Notes: generated from the letters alone by a model not told the origin. Counted from the first letter of the stretch, positions 32,655 through 41,688 are shown. The stretch: 64,000 nt of DNA from Bordetella genomosp. 5 (GCF_002261475.1 NZ_NEVN01000003.1:86562-150561); one strand, 5' to 3'. A program made the numbers and translations.

Positions 32655-34328
32655 TCAAGCCGGCGTGCCGGCCGGGGGCTGGGCCCGCTCCGCTTCACGC
32701 CGGCGCAGCACGGCGCGCTGAACCTTGCCCGTGGTGGTCATGGGCAACTCGGCGACGTACTCGATTTCTTTGGGATATTCGTAGGGCGCGAGGCGGTCGC
32801 GCACGTGTTCTTGCAGCGCCTGGGTGATCTCGCCAGGATCGCGGTCCTGGTGGTCCGGCGTCAGCACGACAAAGGCCTTCACGACGGCGCCGCGCTCGGC
32901 GTCGGGCTTGGGCACGACGGCGGCGTTGGCCACCGCGGGGTGGCTGAGCAGGCAATTCTCGATCTCGCCCGGCCCGATGCGGTAGCCCGAGGACTTGAAG
33001 ACGTCGTCGGTGCGGCCCGCGTACCAGAGGTAGCCGTCGGCATCGATGCGCGCCAGGTCGCCCGTGCGGCACCAGTCGCCGGTGAATTTGTCGGCGGTGG
33101 CCTGCGGGTTGTTCCAGTAGCCCAGGAACAGCACCGGATCCGGAAAGCCGTGGATGTCGAGGCGGTTGACGGCGACCTCGCCGATCTCGCCGGCCGGCAC
33201 GGGCGCACCGATGTCGTCGATCACGGCCACCTGGTGGCCGGGGTAGGGGCGTCCCATGCTGCCGGGCCGCGCGGGCCAGCGGCGCTGGCTGTTGCCGACC
33301 ACGTAGTTCATTTCGGTCTGCCCGAACATCTCGTTGGGCGTGATGCCCAACGCCTGCTCACACCAGCCGAACACGGTCTCGCCGACGTTTTCGCCAGCGC
33401 TCATGATGCTGCGCAGGGCCAGCCGGTAGCGTTCGCGCGGCGCCGGCACGGCCTTCATCATCATCTTGAGGGCGGTCGGGAACAGGAAGGTGTTGGTGAC
33501 CTGATAGCGCTCCATCAGTTCGAAGGCGCGCTCGGCGGAAAAGCGTCCGCGCGCGCCCACGATCGGATGGCCGAAATACAGCGTGGGCAGCAGGGCGTCC
33601 ATCATGCCACCCGTCCAGGCCCAGTCGGCGGGCGACCAGAACACATCGGTGGGCTTGGGGAACCAGTCTTGCGAGGCGACGAAGCCGGGCAGGTTGCCGA
33701 TCAGCACGCTGTGCGGCAGCAGCGCACCCTTGGGGGCGCCGGTCGTGCCGGAGGTGTAGAGCAGAATGGCCGGATCGGTGGCCTTGGTGAGCACCGGCTT
33801 GAACTCGCCGGGCTGGCGCGCCAGCAGGCTGCGCCACGGCAGTACGCGCTCGTCGGAGAAGCCGATGCCGATGATCTGATGCAAATGCGGGCAGCGCTCG
33901 GCCACGGAGAGCAGATTTTCGCTGGAGACGGTATCCACGATGGCGACGCGGGCCTGCGAATCGGCCAGCCGGGACTCTAATGCTTCCGGGCCAAACAGGG
34001 CCGAGAGCGGCAGCACCACGGCGCCGACGCTGAAGATGGCCATCTGGGCCACCACGGTTTCGGGACGCTGCCCCAGCACGACGGCGACGCGGTCACCCGG
34101 GGCCACCCCCATTTTGACCAGGCCGTGCGCCAGCTGATTGGCGGCTTCGGCCAGGCGAGCGTACGTCCAGACTTCGCGGGTGCCGGATTCGTCTTCGTAG
34201 AAGATCGCGATCCGCCGCGCGTCCGAACCGCTGGCCGCCCAACGATGGCAGCAAACATCAGCGATGTTGAATTGAGTCGGAACCAGCCAGCGGAAGGATT
34301 GATAGAGCGCCTGATATTGGTCGTTCAT
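32655..34328 (-). CDS. Acyl-CoA synthetase, medium-chain (ACSM-like)
   Basis: A 557-residue AMP-forming ligase. The P-loop LLYTSGTTGAPKGAL, WSPADWAWTGG, MFGQTEMNY, the hinge region DGYLWYAGRTDDVFKSSGYRIGPGEIE and PMTTTGKVQR with the catalytic Lys are all present. The SSGYRIGP pattern and length fit the medium-chain/benzoate branch (ACSM) rather than Acs/PrpE. It makes an acyl-CoA in the cytoplasm. A AAGGG site precedes the ATG at 34328. It is upstream of the gamma-carbonic-anhydrase-like gene, so the two likely form an operon. Confidence 0.9.
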   Translation of the reverse strand: MNDQYQALYQSFRWLVPTQFNIADVCCHRWAASGSDARRIAIFYEDESGTREVWTYARLAEAANQLAHGLVKMGVAPGDRVAVVLGQRPETVVAQMAIFSVGAVVLPLSALFGPEALESRLADSQARVAIVDTVSSENLLSVAERCPHLHQIIGIGFSDERVLPWRSLLARQPGEFKPVLTKATDPAILLYTSGTTGAPKGALLPHSVLIGNLPGFVASQDWFPKPTDVFWSPADWAWTGGMMDALLPTLYFGHPIVGARGRFSAERAFELMERYQVTNTFLFPTALKMMMKAVPAPRERYRLALRSIMSAGENVGETVFGWCEQALGITPNEMFGQTEMNYVVGNSQRRWPARPGSMGRPYPGHQVAVIDDIGAPVPAGEIGEVAVNRLDIHGFPDPVLFLGYWNNPQATADKFTGDWCRTGDLARIDADGYLWYAGRTDDVFKSSGYRIGPGEIENCLLSHPAVANAAVVPKPDAERGAVVKAFVVLTPDHQDRDPGEITQALQEHVRDRLAPYEYPKEIEYVAELPMTTTGKVQRAVLRRREAERAQPPAGTPA

Positions 34329-34467
34329 GGCCCTTTGGTGTGAGCTCGGTGGCAGCGAAGGAGGGCTGAGCCCGTGGACGTGGCGCCAGTCCCGCTACTG
34401 CAAGCATGAACGAGAGGGCCAGGAACTGCAACAGTCCCGACCCTCTAACGGGGACGTATAAGGGTAT

Positions 34468-35316
34468 TCACGGGTGCCGGCTTTGGCGGCGCAGCGCCGA
34501 CGGCAGCGCGGGCAGCGACAGCGGCCGCCGGACCCGCGTGCCTGTGGTATCCGTGCCACGTCCGGTCTGCGTCTGCGCCCAATCCACCAGCTGCAGCTGG
34601 CCGTCGTGCGTCTCGGCCAGCGCCGACAGGGACTCGACCCAGTCGCCGTCGTTGCAGTAAAGGATGCCGTCCACGTCGCGCAGTTCGGGCTGGTGGATAT
34701 GGCCGCAGACCACGCCGTCCAGGCCGCGGCGCCGCGCCTCGCCCGCGAGCGCCTCTTCAAAGTGCGTGATGAACGAGACCGCGTTCTTCACTTTGTGCTT
34801 GAGATATTGCGACAGCGACCAGTAATGCAGGCCGAGCCGGTGACGCAGCCGGTTGAAATGGTGATTGAGCCACAGGGCCAGCTGATAGGCCGTGTCGCCC
34901 AGGTGCGCCAGCCACTTGCTGTGCTGGATCACGCCATCGAACTGGTCGCCGTGCAGCACCAGCAGGCGCAGCCCCTTGGCGGTGACGTGGATATCCTCGT
35001 CGAGCACTTCGATATCGCCGAACGCGAACCCCACGAACTCGCGCGCGAACTCGTCATGATTGCCGGGCACGAAGACCACGCGCGTGCCGTTGCGTGCCTT
35101 GCGCAGGATGCGCTGGATCACGTCGTTGTGCGCACGCGGCCAGTGCCAGTGTTTGCGCAACTGCCAGCCGTCGACGATGTCGCCCACCAGATAGAGCGTG
35201 TCGGATTCGTTATGCTCGAGAAAGTCGAGCAGGAACTCGGCCTTGCAGCCGGCCGTGCCGAGGTGAATGTCGGAAATCCAGAGCGTACGCCAGTGCGTGG
35301 GTTGGGTCTCGTTCAA
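34468..35316 (-). CDS. UDP-2,3-diacylglucosamine diphosphatase-like metallophosphoesterase
   Basis: A calcineurin-like phosphoesterase of 282 residues. The metal-binding motifs are ISDIHLG, GDIVDGW, GNHDE, LHGDQFDG and CGHIHQPE. The family is the LpxH-related YbbF-like group, which hydrolyses UDP-2,3-diacylglucosamine in lipid A synthesis or related substrates. I place the start at the TTG at 35316 (giving MNETQPTHWRTLWISD) because a GGAG lies 6 nt upstream; an ATG at 35346 is also in frame but has no ribosome site. The protein has a basic, Pro-rich tail after the domain. Whether it is the main lipid A enzyme cannot be told. Confidence 0.83.
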   Translation of the reverse strand: MNETQPTHWRTLWISDIHLGTAGCKAEFLLDFLEHNESDTLYLVGDIVDGWQLRKHWHWPRAHNDVIQRILRKARNGTRVVFVPGNHDEFAREFVGFAFGDIEVLDEDIHVTAKGLRLLVLHGDQFDGVIQHSKWLAHLGDTAYQLALWLNHHFNRLRHRLGLHYWSLSQYLKHKVKNAVSFITHFEEALAGEARRRGLDGVVCGHIHQPELRDVDGILYCNDGDWVESLSALAETHDGQLQLVDWAQTQTGRGTDTTGTRVRRPLSLPALPSALRRQSRHP

Positions 35317-35555
35317 GGCGATCTCCGTAGGGCTGTGTCGCCTCATGATGAAAACAGTTCCGCATGACGCGCGCGTGAACCGTTGATGACGCTGTTGTGA
35401 CGACGCGTGTGGCCGGCCGGGTGATCACCAGGAACTGCATGCGACAATCGCGCGCAGCCTGTTTTTTCGTTCCCGTTCGCTTCCGGCGCCGGACGCCGCA
35501 CGCCTATCCCGGCGGACCGGCATCATGGCGCCGAGCCGTCTCTCCGTTTTCGCTC

Positions 35556-36851
35556 ATGTCCTCCGCCACTGACCCTGCCTCGTCCCTCGATGCCACCCGC
35601 GCCTCACCGCGCACGCGCCGCGTGGCCGTGATCGGCGGGGGGCCGGCGGGACTGATGGCCGCCGAGGCCATGGCCGAGCGCGGCGTTCAGGTGGACCTGT
35701 ACGACGCCATGCCCTCGGTCGGGCGGAAGTTCCTGCTGGCCGGGCGGGGCGGGCTGAATCTCACGCATGCCGAGGCCCTGCCGGCCTTCACCGCCCGCTA
35801 TGGCGCGCAGGCCCCGCGCGTGGCCGCCTGGCTCGAGGCGCTGCCGCCCGGCGCGCTGCGCGAGTGGGCGCACGACCTGGGCATCGAGACCTTCGTCGGC
35901 ACCTCTGGACGCGTCTTTCCGCGCGAGATGAAGGCGGCGCCGCTCTTGCGCGCCTGGCTGGCCCGGCTGCGCGCGCAGGGCGTGCGCCTGCACATGCGGC
36001 ATCGCTGGCTGCCCTGGCCGAAAGGCGAGGCCGCCAGCCCGGCCCGGCTGCGCTTTGCCACGCCGGAGGGTGAGGTGGAGCATGGCGCCGACGCCGTGGT
36101 GCTGGCGCTCGGCGGCGGCAGCTGGGCACGGCTCGGATCCGATGGCGCCTGGGTCGAGCCTCTGGCCGCGCACGACGTGCCGGTGCGCGCGCTGCGGCCG
36201 GCCAACTGTGGCTTTCTGGCATCGTGGAGCGAATGGTTTCGCGAGCGCCATGCCGGCGACCCGGTCAAGGCGCTAAGCATGATCTGCGGCCAGGAGGCCG
36301 CGCGTCAGAGCCGGCGAGGCGAATTCGTCATCAGCGCGGATGGCATCGAAGGCAGCCTGGTCTATGCGTTGTCGGCCCCCATCCGCGACGAGATCGAAGC
36401 GCGCGGCACGGCCACCATCTGGCTCGACCTCATGCCCGACTGGTCGCTCGAACGCGTCGAGACCGAAGTGGCCCATCCCCGCGGATCGCGTTCGATATCG
36501 AGCCATCTGCAGAGCCGCCTCAAGCTCACCGGCGTGCGGGCGGGCCTGCTGCGCGAACTCGCCAGCCGCGACGACTACGCCGACCCGCTACGACTGGCCG
36601 CGCGCATCAAGGCGCTGCCGCTGGTGCTGACCGCGCCGCGTCCGATCGACGAGGCTATCAGCACGGCGGGCGGCGTCGAGCTCGGCGCGCTCGATGGCGC
36701 GTCGATGTTGCCGCGCTGGCCGGGCGTGTTCTGCGCGGGCGAGATGCTGGATTGGGAGGCGCCGACCGGCGGCTATCTGCTGACCGCCTGCATGGCGAGC
36801 GGTCGCGTGGCCGGACGCGGTGTGCTGGACTATCTGGCGACGCTGGGCTGA
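35556..36851 (+). CDS. TIGR03862/HI0933-like NAD(P)/FAD-dependent oxidoreductase
   Basis: A 431-residue flavoprotein. The FAD motif VAVIGGGPAGLMAAEAMAERG lies at about residues 23-43, and GRKFLLAGRGGLNLTHAE is the HI0933 signature. The FAD-closing motif is FCAGEMLDWEAPTGGYLL near the C-terminus, followed by GR-AGR. The substrate of the family is unknown; one structural relative is linked to tRNA or membrane redox, but not conclusively. The start at 35556 (MSSATDP) has no strong ribosome site; upstream codons are also open but Arg-rich. It ends convergently with the RDD gene, overlapping by 22 bp. Confidence 0.85.
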   Translation: MSSATDPASSLDATRASPRTRRVAVIGGGPAGLMAAEAMAERGVQVDLYDAMPSVGRKFLLAGRGGLNLTHAEALPAFTARYGAQAPRVAAWLEALPPGALREWAHDLGIETFVGTSGRVFPREMKAAPLLRAWLARLRAQGVRLHMRHRWLPWPKGEAASPARLRFATPEGEVEHGADAVVLALGGGSWARLGSDGAWVEPLAAHDVPVRALRPANCGFLASWSEWFRERHAGDPVKALSMICGQEAARQSRRGEFVISADGIEGSLVYALSAPIRDEIEARGTATIWLDLMPDWSLERVETEVAHPRGSRSISSHLQSRLKLTGVRAGLLRELASRDDYADPLRLAARIKALPLVLTAPRPIDEAISTAGGVELGALDGASMLPRWPGVFCAGEMLDWEAPTGGYLLTACMASGRVAGRGVLDYLATLG

Positions 36852-37375
36852 TCCGCGCGCGCTTTGCGCGGGCGCGGCGGCGCCTCGGCCAGCCGGGTGC
36901 CCGCCAGCCGGTCGTGCAGGAACTGGCCGCGCGGGTCGAACCAGCTCGGAATGAAGTTGGTGAACGGCGCGATCACGACGAACATCGATACCGCGGGCCA
37001 GCCGATGGCGTGCGAGCTCCACCAGACCAGCGCGGCGGTGGCGAGCGGCAGCGGCCACAGCAGCACATAACGCAGAACCAGCCGGGGCAGTGCCGGCACG
37101 GCGCCGTCGGGGCCGAGAAGCTGGATGTTCCAGGTCTTCATGGGAAGCGTCTGGCCACGCTTGCGCCAGCACAGCACGAAGTACAGCCCGATCACGACAA
37201 ACAACCAGACCTGCCGCGCGGAGCGCAGCGCGAGGCCGTGGCGGCTCTGGGTCAGGGTGTCGAAAAGATAATCGGCCAGGAACACCACGCCGAACAGCAG
37301 CACGCCCTCGTACATCATGCAGGCGAAGCGGCGCAGGCGGCTGGGCGTGGCGGATGGGACGAGGGCGGCGGTCAT
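36830..37375 (-). CDS. RDD-family membrane protein
   Basis: A 181-residue membrane protein with about four helices. The family pattern is RRFACMMYEGVLLFGVVF, then KRGQTLPMKTWNIQLL and FDPRGQFLHDRLAGTRL near the end, which carries the Arg/Asp/Asp residues of the RDD domain. Function is not established; some members act as Na+/H+ antiporters. The 3' end overlaps the convergent flavoprotein gene by 22 bp. Confidence 0.87.
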   Translation of the reverse strand: MTAALVPSATPSRLRRFACMMYEGVLLFGVVFLADYLFDTLTQSRHGLALRSARQVWLFVVIGLYFVLCWRKRGQTLPMKTWNIQLLGPDGAVPALPRLVLRYVLLWPLPLATAALVWWSSHAIGWPAVSMFVVIAPFTNFIPSWFDPRGQFLHDRLAGTRLAEAPPRPRKARADQPSVAR

Positions 37376-37463
37376 GGCGACGTATTATCCACATAACCGC
37401 CGGCCTGGCGAGAGAGATTTCCCGCAAGCCGTGGATAGGGGCGCTTTCGTCCCGGTGCCAAGA

Positions 37464-37491
37464 CAAAAAAAACCCGCCGGTTAGGGCGGGT
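37464..37491 (-). terminator. Intrinsic terminator of the 61-residue gene
   Basis: A stem ACCCGCC / GGCGGGT with a 6-nt loop is followed on the minus strand by eight T residues. It lies about 140 bp after the 61-residue gene on the same strand. Confidence 0.85.
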
Positions 37492-37629
37492 CTCAAAAGG
37501 GGCTTTGCAGCCCCCAAGGGGAAAAGCGTTGCGATCGTTGCGCTTGCGGTCGGCTCGAGGGCGTGAAACTTGCCCGGGCCGCGGCCTGGCGCGGTGTTGT
37601 CGATCAGTCTTGCAAAAGCAGTGTCAGGC

Positions 37630-37815
37630 TCAGGCGGCCGAGTGGACGTTGGCGCCCATCTTGCCAGCCAGCAGCTTCAGGCCTTGAGCCACTTTGAGCA
37701 GGCCGTTGCCCAGGGCACGCATCGGGTGCGGGCGGAATTGCTCTTCCATGGCTTGCAGCATCAGCTGGCGTTCGAGTTCGTCGGTCAGGCGGGTGGTGTG
37801 GTTCAGGTCGATCAC
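37630..37815 (-). CDS. Small conserved-looking protein of unknown function (61 aa)
   Basis: A 61-residue protein starting from GTG at 37815. The start is set by an excellent GGAGG six nucleotides upstream. The N-terminal half is charged (DLNHTTRLTDELERQ) and predicted helical; the middle reads FRPHPMRALGNGLLKVAQGLKLLAG, a basic amphipathic stretch. No family is recognised. It has its own near-consensus promoter with two palindromes and a terminator about 140 bp downstream, all of which point to a real, separately regulated gene. A longer frame (to 37980) is open but has no ribosome site and would read through the promoter. Confidence 0.72.
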   Translation of the reverse strand: MIDLNHTTRLTDELERQLMLQAMEEQFRPHPMRALGNGLLKVAQGLKLLAGKMGANVHSAA

Positions 37816-37853
37816 GGTAAGCCTCCGTAGGCTTGTGCTTGTGTTCACGATTA

Positions 37854-37894
37854 GGGTTAACCCGAATTTTAGGGTTAACCCTAGAAAAGTGCAA
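37854..37894 (-). promoter_or_regulatory. Sigma-70 promoter overlapped by two identical palindromes
   Basis: On the minus strand, TTGCAC (37889-37894) and TAAAAT (37866-37871) are separated by exactly 17 bp. The 10-bp palindrome GGGTTAACCC occurs twice: at 37872-37881, inside the spacer, and at 37854-37863, just downstream of the -10 around the expected transcription start. Centres are 18 bp apart. This layout is typical of a repressor operator pair. It drives the 61-residue gene, whose start is 39 bp downstream. Confidence 0.7.
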
Positions 37895-38058
37895 GCACTC
37901 CCGCAATTCTTTGGTGCATGACGCGCCGTCCTGGTGCTGATAATGCCCCAATTCGGCCCGTGTGTGGCGCTAGCCCTCACGATACGAGGGCGATGTTGCG
38001 GCGCTTTTACAACGCGATGCCCGGCTGGCAGGGGGTAACCGGCCTGCCGGGCATGAGC

Positions 38059-39702
38059 TTATGACGCATCGCGGTAGCTGCCGGCCGTCAGCTCGAAGCT
38101 GAACAGGCGGCAATCGAGCGCGCCGTTGTAAAGCGGGGTGCGGCGCAAAGCCTTGAGCCGCAGTTGCTGCGGCAGCTTCATGTCGCTCGAGATGGCGTGC
38201 AACTGCCAGCCGCCGAAATGCTGCTTCAGATTGCTGGCCCAGTCGCGCCACAGGGCTTCCTCGCCTTCGGTGGGCAGGCGTTCGCCGTAAGGCGGGTTGG
38301 TCACGATCCAGCCCGACTCGGCCGGCGCCGCGACCGTACGCGCGTCACCCACCTCGAAGCGGATCGTCTCGGCCGTCAGCCAGGCGCGCTCGGCGTTGGC
38401 CTGGGCGAATTCCACGGCTTGCGGGTCGAGGTCGTAGCCCACCAGCGGGGTTTCGAGCTGGGTCTGGATGCGGGCGCGTGCATCGTCCTTCAGGTCGCGC
38501 CAGCGCCGGGCGTCGAAGTCGCGCATGCGTTCGAAGCCGAAGGGCCGCGAGATGCCCGGCGGCACGCCGAGCGCGATCCAGGCCGCTTCGATGAGAATCG
38601 TGCCGCTGCCGCAGAACGGATCGAGCAGCGGTGCCGCGGGATCCCAGCCCGCCAGGGCCAGCATGCCGGCGGCGAGATTCTCGCGCAGCGGTGCTTCGCC
38701 CTTGTCCAGGCGCCAGCCGCGCTTGAACAGCGACTCGCCCGAGGTATCGAGATACAGCGTGGCGATGGTGCCCTGCATGAAGAGTTGCACGCGGGCGTCG
38801 GGACGCACGGTGTCCACGCTCGGGCGCGCGCCTTCGATCTCGCGCAGGCGATCGCAGATGCCGTCTTTCACGCGCAGATTGCAGTACTGCAGGCTCTGGA
38901 CGGGGCTCTTGATGGCCGAGGTGTCGACCCGCAGGGTGTCCTCGGGCCCGAACCAGCGCTCCCAGGGCACACTGCGCGCGAGGTCGAGCAGGTCGTCTTC
39001 GTGGCTGATCTCTTCCTGGGCAACCTGCACCAGAATGCGGGTGGCCAGCCGCGAATAGAGGTTGGCGCGCTGCACGCCGGACCAGTCGGTCGAAAAGGCG
39101 CAGCCGGCGCGGCCCGGGCGGGCATCGTCGAAGCCCAGGGCCTGCATTTCGGCGGTCAGGGCCTCCTCGAGGCCCTGCGGGCAGGGGGCGTAGATGCGGA
39201 ACGTCTCGGCCTGACGCGCGGCGCGCGGCCGGCGGACCTGCACCTCGGGTGCGTGGCGGTCGGGGGCGTCGGCACGTTCTTCGGCGAAGACGTCATCCCA
39301 ATCCTGCGGTGCATCCGAGAGCACGTCGTCCCAGTCGGGCGCGGGAGTGGCCGGGGCCGGCGGGGCGGTGCGCTGCGGCCGGTCGTCGCGCGGGCCGCGC
39401 TCCGGATAGCCGCCGCGCTGGCTCGTGGCATCGCCGCGATAGGTGTTGCGCGGACCGCCACGCGGACCGCCACGCGGACCGCCTCGCGGGGCCTCGCGTG
39501 GGGCGCCGCGCTCGCGTTCGGCGGGCGCGTCCGGGTTGCGCAGGCGTTCGGTCTGTTCGCGCGCACGCTCTTGCTGGGCGACCAGACGCGCGCGCGCACC
39601 GGTGCGCGCACGGCGCGGGGTGTCGTCGGCAGGCGCGTCGGCGCGCGATTTGGGTTTGATCGTCAGCGTCTTGCGCGGACGATCCTGTTCATCAGAAGAC
39701 AT
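38059..39702 (-). CDS. rlmL: THUMP-domain 23S rRNA guanine-N2 methyltransferase (RlmL/YcbY-like)
   Basis: A 547-residue protein. Residues 1-165 are low complexity: Arg/Gly/Pro-rich with three GGPR repeats near residues 73-85 and two DWDDV repeats. The THUMP domain follows (YAPCPQGLEEALTAEMQALG to about 270), then the SAM-dependent methyltransferase with DPFCGSGTILIEAAW and the catalytic motif NPPYGE (residues 469-474). It matches the N-terminal half of E. coli RlmL (m2G2445); the second, RlmK-like half is absent. The long disordered N-terminus is unusual and could bind RNA. No ribosome site is visible at the ATG. Confidence 0.88.
   Translation of the reverse strand: MSSDEQDRPRKTLTIKPKSRADAPADDTPRRARTGARARLVAQQERAREQTERLRNPDAPAERERGAPREAPRGGPRGGPRGGPRNTYRGDATSQRGGYPERGPRDDRPQRTAPPAPATPAPDWDDVLSDAPQDWDDVFAEERADAPDRHAPEVQVRRPRAARQAETFRIYAPCPQGLEEALTAEMQALGFDDARPGRAGCAFSTDWSGVQRANLYSRLATRILVQVAQEEISHEDDLLDLARSVPWERWFGPEDTLRVDTSAIKSPVQSLQYCNLRVKDGICDRLREIEGARPSVDTVRPDARVQLFMQGTIATLYLDTSGESLFKRGWRLDKGEAPLRENLAAGMLALAGWDPAAPLLDPFCGSGTILIEAAWIALGVPPGISRPFGFERMRDFDARRWRDLKDDARARIQTQLETPLVGYDLDPQAVEFAQANAERAWLTAETIRFEVGDARTVAAPAESGWIVTNPPYGERLPTEGEEALWRDWASNLKQHFGGWQLHAISSDMKLPQQLRLKALRRTPLYNGALDCRLFSFELTAGSYRDAS
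39449..39484. repeat. Three 12-bp tandem repeats inside the rlmL-like gene
   Basis: CGCGGACCGCCA occurs three times in a row (last copy ends in T), coding GGPR repeats in the disordered N-terminal extension. In-frame copy-number changes would alter only the linker length. Confidence 0.7.
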
Positions 39703-39744
39703 ACGGATAAGGCCGGTTGGCGGCCAGGGGAGAAGCGCGGGAAA

Positions 39745-40173
39745 TCAGAAGGGTTTCACGACGACCAGCGCCACCACCAGCACGAGCAGCAGGACGGGAA
39801 CTTCGTTGAACCAGCGATAGAACTTGTGGGAGCGCGTATTGCGGCCCTGTTCGAACTTGCGCAGCATGACGCCGCAGGCATGATGGTAGCCGATGATGAG
39901 CAGCACGAAGAACAGCTTGGCATGCATCCAGCCGTTGCCCGGGCCCACGCCGATCCGGTAGCCCACATAGAGCCACAGCCCCAGCAGCACGGCCGGGATG
40001 GCCAAGATGGTCATGAAGCGGTAGAGGCGGCGCGCCATGCCGATCAGACAGGCTTGAATGGCCGGGTCCGACTGCTGCGCCAGATTCACGTAGATGCGCG
40101 GCAGATAGAACAGGCCGGCGAACCAGGAAGCGATGAAGACGATATGGAAGGTCTTGATCCAAAGCATGGCCAT
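39745..40173 (-). CDS. hemJ: HemJ-type protoporphyrinogen oxidase
   Basis: A 142-residue inner-membrane protein with four helices. The N-terminus LWIKTFHIVFIASWFAGLFYLPRIYV carries the conserved His10, and GWMHAKLFFVLL carries Lys86; both are essential in HemJ enzymes. It oxidises protoporphyrinogen IX to protoporphyrin IX in haem synthesis. AAGGGA precedes the ATG at 40173; an ATG two codons later is also possible. It starts about 63 bp after the prpD stop and reads the same way, but no operon link is expected. Haem supply does fit with the nearby sdhCD cytochrome. Confidence 0.9.
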   Translation of the reverse strand: MAMLWIKTFHIVFIASWFAGLFYLPRIYVNLAQQSDPAIQACLIGMARRLYRFMTILAIPAVLLGLWLYVGYRIGVGPGNGWMHAKLFFVLLIIGYHHACGVMLRKFEQGRNTRSHKFYRWFNEVPVLLLVLVVALVVVKPF

Positions 40174-40236
40174 TGCGAGCGTCCCTTTTTTATTGAAGCG
40201 CCATTGTAAGGGCTGCGCTCGCGGTCTCCGGCGTGG

Positions 40237-41688
40237 TCAGATCACATATAGGTCCACGTAGTCGTTCACCGGCATGGCCTCCAGCCTGGCCTGGTCGAGC
40301 GACGCCTCGAGAATGCGCGCCTGCTGGCGCGCCGGCAGCATGCGGGCCAGATTGGTGCGGAACTTGGCCTCCAGCAGCGGAATGCCGTCGGCGCGGCGGC
40401 GTTTGTGGCCGATCGGATACTCGCACAGGATTTCGTCGAATCGGCTGCCATCCTCAAACACCACGCTGAGCGCGTTGGCGATCGAGCGCTTGTCGGGGTC
40501 GTGGTAGTCCGCGGTGAGGGCCGGATCTTCGACGCACACGATCCTGGCCCGCAGCGCATCGATGCGCGGATCGCGCGCGACGGCGTCTTCGTAGTCGGCG
40601 GCCGTGAGGCGCCCGAACAGGATCGGCACGGCCACCATGTACTGGATGCAGTGATCGCGATCGGCGGGGTTGTTCAGCGGACCGCGCTTGTCGATGATGC
40701 GGATGCAGGCTTCATGCGTGCGGATCGTGATCTGTGCGATGTCGGCGGCCGACTTGCCTTCGCGGGCGAGCCGCTCGTGAATCTGCATCGCGACCTCCAC
40801 GGCGGTCTGCGAATGGAACTCGGCCGGAAACGAAATCTTGAACAGCACGTTTTCCATCACGTAGCTGCCGTAAGGACGCTGGAACCGGAACGGCTGGCCC
40901 TTGAACAGCACATCGTAAAAGCCCCAGGTCTTGGCCGACAGCACCGACGGATAGCCCATCTCGCCGGTGCGGGCGATCAGCGCCAGCCGCACCGCGCGGC
41001 TGGTGGCGTCACCGGCGGCCCAGCTCTTGCGGCTGCCCGTGTTGGGCGCGTGGCGATAGGTGCGCAGGCTCTGGCCGTCGACCCAGGCGAGCGACACTGC
41101 ATTGATGATCTCGTCGCGCGAGAGCCCCAGCATGTGCGCGACCACGGCGGTGGACGCGACCTTGACCAGCACCACGTGATCGAGTCCCACCTTGTTGAAC
41201 GAATTCTCGAGGGCGATGCAGCCCTGGATCTCATGGGCCTTGATCATGGCCGTGAGCACGTCGCGCATGGTGAGCGGGGCGCGCCCGGCGGCCACCGCAT
41301 TGCGCGAGAGCCAGTCGGCGGTGGCGAGGATGCCGCCCAGGTTGTCGGACGGGTGGCCCCATTCGGCGGCCAGCCAGGTGTCGTTGAAATCGAGCCAGCG
41401 AATCATCGTGCCGATGTTGAACGCGGCCTGGACGGGATCGAGCTGGAACGGCGTGCCGGGGACCTTGGCGCCGTGCGGCACGAGGGTGCCGGGCACGAGC
41501 GGTCCGAGCAGCTTTTTGCAGGCGGGATATTCGAGGGCTTCGAGCCCGCAGCCCAAGGTGTCGATCAGGCAGTTGCGGGCGGTCTGGTAGGCGAGATCGC
41601 TCTGGATCTCGTAGTCGATGACGTAGTCGGCGATGTCCACCAGCACCTGATCGGGCTCGGGGCGGACATTGGAGATGGGGGCGGACAT
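40237..41688 (-). CDS. prpD: 2-methylcitrate dehydratase
   Basis: A 483-residue MmgE/PrpD-family enzyme that dehydrates 2-methylcitrate to 2-methyl-cis-aconitate in propionate breakdown. Features are the N-terminal helical domain (DYVIDYEIQSDLAYQTARNCLIDTLGCGLEAL), WLDFNDTWLAAEWGHPSDNLGGIL, KSWAAGDATSRAVRLAL and the C-terminal domain with NNPADRDHCIQYMVAVPILFG. It is the third gene of the prpB-prpC-prpD order on the minus strand. Neither acnD nor prpF is present, consistent with the PrpD-dependent route. Confidence 0.95.
   Translation of the reverse strand: MSAPISNVRPEPDQVLVDIADYVIDYEIQSDLAYQTARNCLIDTLGCGLEALEYPACKKLLGPLVPGTLVPHGAKVPGTPFQLDPVQAAFNIGTMIRWLDFNDTWLAAEWGHPSDNLGGILATADWLSRNAVAAGRAPLTMRDVLTAMIKAHEIQGCIALENSFNKVGLDHVVLVKVASTAVVAHMLGLSRDEIINAVSLAWVDGQSLRTYRHAPNTGSRKSWAAGDATSRAVRLALIARTGEMGYPSVLSAKTWGFYDVLFKGQPFRFQRPYGSYVMENVLFKISFPAEFHSQTAVEVAMQIHERLAREGKSAADIAQITIRTHEACIRIIDKRGPLNNPADRDHCIQYMVAVPILFGRLTAADYEDAVARDPRIDALRARIVCVEDPALTADYHDPDKRSIANALSVVFEDGSRFDEILCEYPIGHKRRRADGIPLLEAKFRTNLARMLPARQQARILEASLDQARLEAMPVNDYVDLYVI

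Noticed and set aside
37850..37885. TTAGGGTTA sequences that look like telomere repeats
   Set aside because: They are two copies of a palindromic operator-like site within a bacterial promoter, not a tandem telomeric array.
37816..37980. N-terminal extension of the 61-residue gene to 37980
   Set aside because: It would place the promoter and both palindromes inside the coding region, and it has no ribosome site; the GTG at 37815 has an ideal one.
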